DNA from: a virus | Direction: 5' to 3' (one strand) | Length of the DNA stretch: 20,890 nt | Virus record (IMG/VR): IMGVR_UViG_3300007345_000373 | Span: 1 to 20,890 of that record | Part shown: piece after piece, positions 15,490 through 20,267 of the stretch | How the letters are laid out: every line of letters starts with the position of its first letter | How positions within the stretch are numbered: position 1 is the first letter of the stretch | Translations under genes and position numbers: made by a program | Notes under the pieces: generated by a model | What the model saw: the letters and a program-made list of their open reading frames with translations, nothing else | Told to the model about the DNA's origin: nothing | Database searches by the model: none

Positions 15490-15845
15490 AATCCTACTTT
15501 ACTGATGCAGAGCTATCTTGCTCTTGCTGCGGGCTGTATTACTTCTCCCCTGAATTTCTCTATATGCTCAACGTCATCCGTGGCGAGTGCGGATTTGCCC
15601 TACCTGTAACTTCAGGCTACAGGTGTCCCAAGCACCCCGCAGAAGCCCGTAAAACGCTCCCTGGGGCGCATTCCCGCGGACTAGCCGTAGACATAGGTGT
15701 AAGCCACGAACACGCTCACAGGCTCCTAGAGGTGGCTCTAGCACAGGGTGTACCGCGTATTGGCATCCAACAGAAGGGTGAGGGCCGTTTTATTCATTTG
15801 GATATAGACCCAAGCCTGCCAACACCTACCATCTGGTCTTACTAA
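15486..15845 (+). CDS. Endolysin, peptidase M15-type D,D/L,D-carboxypeptidase (119 aa)
   Basis: The start is put at ATG 15486, overlapping the holin stop (ATGA); an upstream in-frame ATG at 15402 would sit deep in the holin gene. The 119-residue protein is a compact M15A zinc peptidase. SGYRCPKHPAEA lies at 43-54, GAHSRGLAVDI at 60-70 gives zinc ligands His62 and Asp69, and RFIHLDID at 101-108 gives His104. All the metal-binding residues are present. There is no signal peptide, so it depends on the holin to reach the cell wall, where it cuts peptide bonds of peptidoglycan. A Cys cluster near the start (SCSCCG, residues 11-16) is notable and could be redox-active or bind a second metal. Confidence 0.9.
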   Translation: MKSYFTDAELSCSCCGLYYFSPEFLYMLNVIRGECGFALPVTSGYRCPKHPAEARKTLPGAHSRGLAVDIGVSHEHAHRLLEVALAQGVPRIGIQQKGEGRFIHLDIDPSLPTPTIWSY

Positions 15846-15954
15846 GCTAATTTTATATAACTAATTAGTCTAATTGCGGGTCTTCCAACAACACTAGTGG
15901 TGTGCGAGTATTCCCTATCGGCTGGATTCTCAGATTTTAAAAAGGGAGTGAGAT
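15846..15954 (+). promoter_or_regulatory. Intergenic region with two palindromes and possible promoter for early genes
   Basis: This 109-base gap divides the lysis cassette from the early block and is the longest gene-free stretch in the window. It contains ACTAATTAGT (15860-15869), a perfect 10-base palindrome; CTAATT three times (15847, 15861 and 15870); and CACTAGTG (15892-15899), a second palindrome, inside ACAC-TAGTG-GTGT. TATAAC at 15856-15861 could be a -10 box, but no good -35 hexamer is seen 16-18 bases before it. AAGGGAG at 15942-15948 is the ribosome-binding site for the gene at 15955. Operator function is an inference. Confidence 0.4.
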
Positions 15955-16275
15955 ATGGATATGTCAGTTGATGAGGTGCTTGAGTACATTAACGAGATCC
16001 ACCCCGACTGGCGCGACGATGGCTTTATCGGGTACTTTGATGAGTGGGCGATGGATGGTATCGCCTACAACTTCTTCAAGGCGAATATGTCCTGGCTGGA
16101 CGATGTGGCTCCTGCCATTGTTGAGAACCGCTTTGAGTGGGTTCTTATGGCGTTTGACCCGCTTCAGACTGATGACTTCCGCGCACACAATCGCAAGGCG
16201 ATCTGGGAATACATCAAAAAAGCGGCGCATGAGTTTTATCTTGAGAAAGAAGCGGAGGGCATAGCTTATGCGTAA
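15955..16275 (+). CDS. Hypothetical early protein, acidic and Trp-rich (106 aa)
   Basis: ATG at 15955, with a good AAGGGAG ribosome-binding site six bases before it. The product is acidic, helical and rich in Trp and Phe (YINEIHPDWRDDGFIGYFDE, FEWVLMAFDPLQTDDFR). It contains no Cys pair, nucleotide-binding motif or membrane segment. It is the first gene after the regulatory gap, so it is probably expressed early; small acidic first-expressed phage proteins often act on host targets, but nothing here shows that. Its stop overlaps the next gene by eight bases (16268-16275). Confidence 0.6.
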   Translation: MDMSVDEVLEYINEIHPDWRDDGFIGYFDEWAMDGIAYNFFKANMSWLDDVAPAIVENRFEWVLMAFDPLQTDDFRAHNRKAIWEYIKKAAHEFYLEKEAEGIAYA

Positions 16276-16447
16276 CGCTCAGGATATTGCCCGATCTCTC
16301 ATTGTCGATGAGCAGTTTTGGGAATACTTCAAAGGCTGGGATGCCCAGAACGAAGGCAAGCCCTTAGCTGATGATGCCTCTGATTTATTCAAGCGAGGCT
16401 ATGGCGACAGCTATGCCGCCGGAGAAATGGAGACTTGCCATGATTGA
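16268..16447 (+). CDS. Small hypothetical early protein (59 aa)
   Basis: ATG at 16268, inside the end of the previous gene; stop TGA at 16445-16447. The 59-residue protein starts MRNAQDIARSLIVDEQFWEY and ends YGDSYAAGEMETCHD. It is helical and acidic, with a central Gly/Asp linker. No domain is recognised. The evidence that it is real is the tight fit: eight-base overlaps on both sides in the same style as four junctions in this block, and the absence of another frame that could fill the space. The region's only other long + frame (from an ATG at 16371) would produce an odd N-terminal extension for the next gene. Confidence 0.6.
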   Translation: MRNAQDIARSLIVDEQFWEYFKGWDAQNEGKPLADDASDLFKRGYGDSYAAGEMETCHD

Positions 16448-16667
16448 GGAAAAAACTCTGGAAAATTACGTCATACCCCACACAAATGGGCAGTTAGCAG
16501 GCTGCCCCTCATGTAGGCGCATATTCGGGGGTAATAAGGCGTTTGACGCTCACCGTGTAGGTAGGCATGGGGTAGACCGTAAATGCGCTAAAAACCTTGA
16601 GGCGGTCGGTCTGAGGCTAGATTCAAGAGGGTTCTGGGGTAAACAATTCGAGGGGAGCAGAAAATGA
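16440..16667 (+). CDS. FDXHR-type putative zinc-binding protein (75 aa)
   Basis: The start is taken as ATG 16440, which overlaps the previous stop by eight bases; an in-frame ATG at 16371 would run most of the way through that gene. Residues 22-25 (CPSC), the FDAHR motif at 35-39 with His38, and Cys49 form a likely CCHC zinc site. After this comes GL(R)LDSRGFWG. The spacing C-x2-C-x12-H and the FDxHR phrase match the FDXHR family of small phage zinc-binding proteins, whose function is unknown. Position beside a putative annealing protein and a small SSB-like protein suggests nucleic-acid work, which is an inference. Confidence 0.75.
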   Translation: MIEEKTLENYVIPHTNGQLAGCPSCRRIFGGNKAFDAHRVGRHGVDRKCAKNLEAVGLRLDSRGFWGKQFEGSRK

Positions 16668-17269
16668 AGGATGGCGTTGTAAATATCCACGGGAAGGAGT
16701 ACAAGACGGTTGCCAAGCGCGTAGCCGACTTTCGTGACCAATTCCCTAATTACACCTTAGTCACTGAGCTTGTGTCAGCAGACGATCAGCGCGTGGTTAT
16801 GGTGTCCAAGGTGTATGACGCAGATAACCGCCTAGTGTCTACAGGATGGGCTGAGGAGCGCAGGGATGCGTCTAAAATCCATCAGTTTTCATCGCTCGAG
16901 GTATGCGAGACAAGCGCCTGTGGCCGCGCCGTGGCCTTCCTTCATCGTGATTTGATGGGGTCGGAGATAGCAAGCGCCGACGAGGTGGCAAACGCTATCA
17001 GCCAGCAAAATGCGTCTGAGGCGGTAGAGCCGTTGATGAAGCACAACGATGCTGTAAGGGCTAACTTTAATTCAATCGCCTACATGAAGGAGGCGCATGA
17101 GAATGGCGATGCCCTGGCATTTGCCGAGGCGTGGCTTGAGCTGGATGACGACACCAAATCGGCGTTGTGGTTAGCTCCAACCAAAGGCGGTGTATTCACT
17201 ACCGCAGAACGGGCGTTTTTGCGCTCAGATGAAGTAAACCAAGCCAGAAAGGAGATTATGAATGGCTGA
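16664..17269 (+). CDS. Putative ssDNA-annealing/recombination protein (201 aa)
   Basis: ATG at 16664 (ATGA overlap). The N-terminal part, VNIHGKEYKTVAKRVADFRD and on to about residue 60, is a mixed alpha/beta region; then comes WAEERRDASKIHQFSSLEVC and ETSACGRAVAFL (residues 62-93). The signature S-x-L-E-x-CETSAxGRA-x-AFL followed by IASADEVANAI occurs in a widespread phage family of Erf/Rad52-like or OB-fold ssDNA-binding proteins. The last 80 residues are helical and acidic. The likely role is to bind ssDNA and pair complementary strands during replication-linked recombination. The neighbours, an SSB-tip protein and, further on, a NinB/Orf-like protein, are consistent. The family name is my judgement, not a verified match. 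Confidence 0.55.
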   Translation: MKDGVVNIHGKEYKTVAKRVADFRDQFPNYTLVTELVSADDQRVVMVSKVYDADNRLVSTGWAEERRDASKIHQFSSLEVCETSACGRAVAFLHRDLMGSEIASADEVANAISQQNASEAVEPLMKHNDAVRANFNSIAYMKEAHENGDALAFAEAWLELDDDTKSALWLAPTKGGVFTTAERAFLRSDEVNQARKEIMNG

Positions 17270-17516
17270 CATGATTGGTGGTTTTTACCCAAAACCCCGT
17301 AACCCTAACGCCCCTGACTGGGTAATCTGCAAGGCTAGCATTAACGTGGCCCAATTCCGCGAGTGGATGCAGACGCACTTGAAGGCTAACCCTGAAGAGG
17401 AGTGGATTAATATGGACTTGCTCATTGCTAAGTCTGGGAAGGGCTACGCCAAAATTGACGACTGGAAGCCTGACGGCGTGAAGTCTGAAGTAATGGACGA
17501 GGATATTCCGTTTTAG
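17262..17516 (+). CDS. Small protein with SSB-like acidic C-terminal tip (84 aa)
   Basis: ATG at 17262, eight-base overlap with the previous gene. The product starts MADMIGGFYPKPRNPNAPDW and has a beta-rich core (VICKASINVAQF, WINMDLLIAKSGKGYAKIDD). It ends VMDEDIPF, which is nearly the DDDIPF tip of bacterial SSB, the peptide that recruits DNA-processing enzymes. It is far shorter than SSB (about 178 residues) and I cannot confirm an OB-fold, though the strands and small size allow one. Paired with a putative annealing gene immediately upstream, a role in ssDNA handling is a reasonable inference. Confidence 0.55.
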   Translation: MADMIGGFYPKPRNPNAPDWVICKASINVAQFREWMQTHLKANPEEEWINMDLLIAKSGKGYAKIDDWKPDGVKSEVMDEDIPF

Positions 17517-17524
17517 GGGTCTGT

Positions 17525-17734
17525 ATGTTTATTCACGTTGGCGATAGACTACGCGAGGCGCAAAAGAAGCGGTGCATTAACTGCCGTGAGCTTGGGGAGA
17601 GAATGGGGAAGAGTCAGCAACAGATTAGCCGCTGGCGCAAATCATCCGATCTGAAAGTGCATACGGTGCAATCACTGTGCAAGGCGTTAGACGTTAGCAT
17701 TGCCGAATTTTTGGCAGAAAAAAGCCCTCGTTAA
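17525..17734 (+). CDS. XRE/Cro-family HTH transcription regulator (69 aa)
   Basis: ATG at 17525, eight bases after the previous stop, with the weak purine-rich AGGGGT at 17515-17520. Residues about 20-57 form the five-helix XRE fold: CRELGERMGKSQQQISRWRK is helices 2 and 3, and LCKALDVSIAEFLAEKS is the end. Length 69 matches Cro-like single-domain proteins, and there is no cleavage or oligomerisation domain as in CI. It probably binds an operator in this region; the palindromes at 15860 and 15892 and the hairpins just downstream are candidates. Its stop codon lies in the loop of an inverted repeat. Confidence 0.8.
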   Translation: MFIHVGDRLREAQKKRCINCRELGERMGKSQQQISRWRKSSDLKVHTVQSLCKALDVSIAEFLAEKSPR

Positions 17735-17741
17735 GAGGGCT
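17718..17741 (-). terminator. Inverted repeat, terminator-shaped on the minus strand
   Basis: AGCCCTC (17723-17729), loop GTTAA, GAGGGCT (17735-17741) make a perfect 7-base stem, preceded by A bases from 17718. Read on the minus strand the hairpin is followed by a T run, which is the intrinsic terminator layout; on the + strand it is followed by AAAGCCC, which is not. The loop contains the XRE gene's stop codon. No minus-strand gene is seen here, so it may stop antisense transcription or act as an mRNA hairpin. Confidence 0.5.
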
Positions 17742-17744
17742 AAA

Positions 17745-17756
17745 GCCCATACGGGC
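17745..17756. repeat. Second small inverted repeat after XRE gene
   Basis: GCCC (17745-17748), ATAC, GGGC (17753-17756). A short 4-base stem directly following the first hairpin. It might be part of an operator or simply extend the RNA structure; on its own it is weak. Confidence 0.3.
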
Positions 17757-17774
17757 AAGGGAGTTCACCTACAT

Positions 17775-17787
17775 TATACTAAGGGGG
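17775..17787 (+). promoter_or_regulatory. Possible -10 box and ribosome-binding site before primase-like gene
   Basis: TATACT at 17775-17780 differs from TATAAT at one position, but no clear -35 box stands 16-18 bases upstream, so promoter status is uncertain. AAGGGGG at 17781-17787 lies four bases before GTG 17792 and decides that start. Confidence 0.35.
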
Positions 17788-17791
17788 TTCT

Positions 17792-18196
17792 GTGTCTGCA
17801 CAGGATATTTTGGATCGTGTCGCATTTTTTAAGCAAATTGGTACAGGTAGATGGGTTTGCACTTGCCCATCCCATCAGGATAAATCTCCAAGCCTAAGAA
17901 TTACTGAGACTGATGACGGTAAGGTCTTAATCAAGTGTTGGTCTGGCTGTTCAGCCTTAGACGTTCTTACATCTATCGGCTTGTCCTGGTCGAGCTTATT
18001 TCCTGATGATGGTTACAGACGGACGCGGGTTCAGCGTGATGATCGGGTCGAGGACTACATTGTTGAGTTTGCTGAGTATGCCAAAAAGACCGGCAAGCAA
18101 TTAACCCAAGCCGATAAGCAGGCGTATGCCAGAGCTTTAAAGAAAGGTGGTCGCGCTAATGGTTTCGTTAGTAAGGTCATTAAGGAAGCATCGTGA
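17792..18196 (+). CDS. CHC2 zinc-finger primase-like protein lacking Toprim domain (134 aa)
   Basis: GTG start at 17792, supported by AAGGGGG upstream. The N-terminal 75 residues are the CHC2 zinc-binding domain of DnaG-type primases: CPSHQDKSPSLRI with Cys25 and His28, then CWSGCSALDVLTSIGLSW with Cys49 and Cys53, then LFPDDGYR. The rest (75-134) is a charged helical tail ending FVSKVIKEAS. Only the template-recognition domain is present; there is no Toprim catalytic fold. In other phages this domain is fused to Toprim-helicase; here the helicase is separate, two genes downstream. The protein may present template to a host primase or to another phage enzyme. The next gene overlaps (GTGA). 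Confidence 0.8.
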   Translation: MSAQDILDRVAFFKQIGTGRWVCTCPSHQDKSPSLRITETDDGKVLIKCWSGCSALDVLTSIGLSWSSLFPDDGYRRTRVQRDDRVEDYIVEFAEYAKKTGKQLTQADKQAYARALKKGGRANGFVSKVIKEAS

Positions 18197-18816
18197 GTAT
18201 TGAGGCTATTAATTGGGCCCTTAACAAGGTCACAAACGTGACCAGCACTCAGAAGGCCGTACTCATTGCCTTAGCGGATAGGGCAGACGCTCAAGGGAAA
18301 TGCTTTCCTAGCTATCAAGACATCATTACCAGAAGTTGCGCGTCACGCAATGCAGTATGCAGCGCATTAGCCTCCTTGGTGGAAAAAGGGCTTATCTCGA
18401 AGGAGCCGAGGTTTAACAAGTCTACGATCTACACCTTGAACCTTAGCGGTACGGAAATGAATACCGGCGATAGCGGTCTTCAGATGAATACCAGTAGCGT
18501 TACGCAAATAAAGAACGCTAGCGGTATAGAATTGAATACTCTAACCATCAAAGAACCATCAATTAACAACCAAAGGGGTAAACGTGGCCGTTACAAGCCG
18601 CCGGAGGAAGTCGATAAAAGTGTCTGGAAGGACTGGGTGGCGTATCGTCAAGAGTTTAAGGGGCCGACTACTGACAGGTCACTAGCGATAGTTGCCAACA
18701 AGTTAAAGCCCTTGAGTCATGCCAAGCAGAGGGAGTGCGTTGACATGGCTATTGAGTGTGGGTGGAAATCAGTGTTTCCTAAAGACAATAAAAATGATGG
18801 GGAGTTTATTCTGTGA
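18193..18816 (+). CDS. Winged-HTH replication initiator, lambda O-like (207 aa)
   Basis: GTG at 18193 (GTGA overlap). Residues 1-82 form an HTH_36-type winged helix: AINWALNKVTNVTSTQKAVL, CFPSYQDIITRSCASRN and ALASLVEKGLISK, then a wing of two strands. Residues 84-117 are a Ser/Thr/Asn linker with a fourfold repeat of S-G-x-[EQ]-[ML]-N-T, which is the translation of the DNA iterons at 18444-18539. A basic patch (RGKRGRYKPP) follows. The C-terminal domain at 140-207 (VWKDWVAYRQEFKGPTTDRS and on) may contact the helicase. Layout, order before helicase and the embedded repeats resemble lambda O, so I infer an initiator that binds its own gene as origin. Sequence homology to O itself is not claimed. 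Confidence 0.7.
   Translation: MSIEAINWALNKVTNVTSTQKAVLIALADRADAQGKCFPSYQDIITRSCASRNAVCSALASLVEKGLISKEPRFNKSTIYTLNLSGTEMNTGDSGLQMNTSSVTQIKNASGIELNTLTIKEPSINNQRGKRGRYKPPEEVDKSVWKDWVAYRQEFKGPTTDRSLAIVANKLKPLSHAKQRECVDMAIECGWKSVFPKDNKNDGEFIL
18444..18539 (+). repeat. Four iteron-like direct repeats (candidate replication origin)
   Basis: Four 21-base copies with the consensus TAGCGGT-N6-ATGAATAC begin at 18444, 18471, 18495 and 18519, so the pitch is 27, 24 and 24 bases. TAGCGGT is exact in copies 1, 2 and 4 (TAGCGTT in 3); ATGAATAC is exact in 1 and 2, TTGAATAC in 4 and degenerate in 3. The T before AGC is kept in all four although the encoded residue differs (Leu, Asp, Ser, Ala), and Ser is AGC each time. 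That points to constraint on DNA rather than on protein. Confidence 0.75.
18540..18575 (+). other. A-rich, G-poor segment beside iterons, candidate unwinding element
   Basis: About two thirds A+T with only one G on the + strand between 18541 and 18574. It holds AACCATCAA twice (18543-18551 and 18554-18562), 11 bases apart, and then AATTAACAACCAAA. An AT-rich, strand-biased tract immediately following four iterons is what the lambda origin has; here it is inferred to be the site of initial strand opening. Confidence 0.5.
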
Positions 18817-19766
18817 GACAGATACAACAGTCAGAGGTTGAGGACTTTACCGATAAAGACTTGCAAGACGTTTATGGCAAGGTCGAGGATTTAGACGTTG
18901 TAGACATTGATGCCTTTCGGGAGGAGTTTCTTAACCATCTAGTAACCGATGCGGCCCAGTCGGGCATTCAGTTGCCCTGGGCTGAGACAAGCGATCTTGT
19001 CAGGCTTAGGATGGGCGAGGTTTCAGTCTGGGCGGGTATTAACGGCCACATGAAATCTACCGTTTTAAACCAGTGCCTTACATGGGCAGCGTCAAAGGTT
19101 CCCGTTGGGTTAGCTAGCTTTGAGATGAGCGTTAAGGATACTGCCAAGCTAATGTGTATGCAGTCAGCCGCTAGCGATCAGCCAACCAGGGATTACGGCG
19201 AGCGGTTTGCCAATTGGTCAAAGGACAAGATTTTTTGGTATCGGATACTTGGAGGGGTTCAGCCTATTCAATGCTTAGGGGCGATTGTCGCGATGGCAAG
19301 GCGAGGCTGCAAGATCGTTGCCATTGATAATCTACAGTTTACTGGCGTCACGGAGGACATACAGCGTGAGCGGTTATTTTTTAATCAACTCATGGGATTG
19401 GCTGAGGCGCTGGATATACACATTGCTGTTGTGCATCACGTTAGGAAGCCAGAGCGGGGGGGAGATGAGTATGTCCCGACTCGCTTTGATGTACGAGGCG
19501 GCGGGACGATTACGGATCAGTGCCATCTTTTGATGATCGTCTGGCATAACAAAAAAAGGAAAGAGGCGCTAAACAAGCAGATGTATGGGATACCGCTAAA
19601 CGAAAGAGAGCAAGAGGTTTTAGAAAAGCAGTCAGACCTCAAGCTGGTAGTGGCAAAACAGCGTCATGGCACTGGCTTTGAGGGAACGATAGGGCTTTAT
19701 CAGACATCTGGCCGGGCGTTTAAAAAGAGGGAGAACTCAACCGCGCTGATATTGGAGGGCATATGA
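18813..19766 (+). CDS. DnaB/Twinkle-like replicative helicase, RecA fold (317 aa)
   Basis: GTG at 18813 (GTGA overlap). Residues 66-245 carry the RecA-type core: Walker A AGINGHMKST (74-83, Lys81), SFEMS at 102-106 with the catalytic-type Glu104 as in DnaB SLEMS, Walker B KIVAIDNLQ (167-175, Asp172), the VVHHVRKP segment at 206-213, and FDVRGGGTITDQCHLLMIVW at 225-244, corresponding to DnaB motifs H3/H4. It should be a hexameric 5'-3' helicase at the fork. No N-terminal DnaB or primase domain is present; residues 1-60 are acidic and may bind a loader or the initiator. The Walker A has Met where Gly is usual before Lys. Confidence 0.82.
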   Translation: MRQIQQSEVEDFTDKDLQDVYGKVEDLDVVDIDAFREEFLNHLVTDAAQSGIQLPWAETSDLVRLRMGEVSVWAGINGHMKSTVLNQCLTWAASKVPVGLASFEMSVKDTAKLMCMQSAASDQPTRDYGERFANWSKDKIFWYRILGGVQPIQCLGAIVAMARRGCKIVAIDNLQFTGVTEDIQRERLFFNQLMGLAEALDIHIAVVHHVRKPERGGDEYVPTRFDVRGGGTITDQCHLLMIVWHNKKRKEALNKQMYGIPLNEREQEVLEKQSDLKLVVAKQRHGTGFEGTIGLYQTSGRAFKKRENSTALILEGI

Positions 19767-20095
19767 ATCGCGAAATGAGCCTGGATGAGGCGATAGAAAT
19801 ATACACGAGAACCGAGAGCTTTTGCTCTAGCACCCCTTTTACCAAAAGCGATATGTCAACAAGGCTCAAACAAAGTAATGAGTTTGCGATGGACGCTATC
19901 AGAGTGATGCTGCTGGATGACGTTATTGTTCCGACAGTAAAAGACTCAAAAGGGAATGAGCGTTTTATAAAGAGCAGCGAGTGCCGCAAGTTAATCATTA
20001 AAAAATGGAGGGAAGAAAATGTCGGAGAGCTTGCATATTACAAAGGATTTAACCACTTCGGCAATGCAGATACAGGTTGGCGGGGAGCATTATAA
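19763..20095 (+). CDS. Hypothetical protein of replication block (110 aa)
   Basis: ATG at 19763 (ATGA overlap with the helicase). A helical, polar protein (DEAIEIYTRTESFCSSTPFT, RLKQSNEFAMDAIRVMLLDD) ending in a basic and aromatic tail (KKWREENVGELAYYKGFNHF). No family is recognised. The last 77 bases are shared with the DUF3310 gene in another frame, so the C-terminus is either constrained or, if a shorter form is used, dispensable. Confidence 0.55.
   Translation: MNREMSLDEAIEIYTRTESFCSSTPFTKSDMSTRLKQSNEFAMDAIRVMLLDDVIVPTVKDSKGNERFIKSSECRKLIIKKWREENVGELAYYKGFNHFGNADTGWRGAL
20007..20011 (+). promoter_or_regulatory. Strong ribosome-binding site deciding DUF3310 start
   Basis: GGAGG at 20007-20011, followed by GAAGAAA and ATG at 20019 (seven-base spacer). 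The alternative ATG at 20064 has no such site, so the upstream start is preferred despite its overlap with the preceding gene. Confidence 0.75.
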
Positions 20096-20267
20096 GAACA
20101 TGGCAATTGGGCCATTGGAATACGCCCTAGCCAATAACTTAGGCCCGTGTGAGCATGGAGTGATTAAGTACGTGTCTCGGTACAAAGATAAAGGTGGCGT
20201 TGATGATCTTCGTAAGGCCCGACATCTGCTAGATATTATGATTGAGCGGCTTGTTAAAAATGTCTGA
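20019..20267 (+). CDS. DUF3310 family phage protein, possible nucleotide-metabolism role (82 aa)
   Basis: ATG at 20019 with GGAGG upstream. The core, QVGGEHYKNMAIGPLEYALA with CEHGVIKYVSRYKDKGGVDD and LRKARHLLDIMIER, is a clear DUF3310 signature (the GGxHY...P-[LI]-[ED]...K-Y-[IV]-x-R-x-K-x-KGG-x-x-DL-x-K-A pattern). Related sequence occurs in T7 gp1.7, a nucleotide kinase, but the short form lacks anything I can call a kinase domain. The family is common in phage early regions. Residues 1-17 (MSESLHITKDLTTSAMQ) lie before the core and are encoded in the overlap with the upstream gene. The next gene overlaps its stop by eight bases. Confidence 0.85.
   Translation: MSESLHITKDLTTSAMQIQVGGEHYKNMAIGPLEYALANNLGPCEHGVIKYVSRYKDKGGVDDLRKARHLLDIMIERLVKNV

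Noticed and set aside
15847-15875. Phage-type RNA polymerase promoter
   Set aside because: The AT-rich segment shows no extended consensus like T7 or SP6 promoters, and no matching copies were noticed elsewhere in the window.
18444-18539. CRISPR array
   Set aside because: Repeats are too close (24-27 base pitch), lack unique spacers of about 30 bases, and lie inside a coding frame.
18444-18539. Pure protein repeat (SGxEMNT) as explanation for the iterons
   Set aside because: Not fully excluded, but conservation of wobble bases and of the T before AGC across different residues favours a DNA-level cause.
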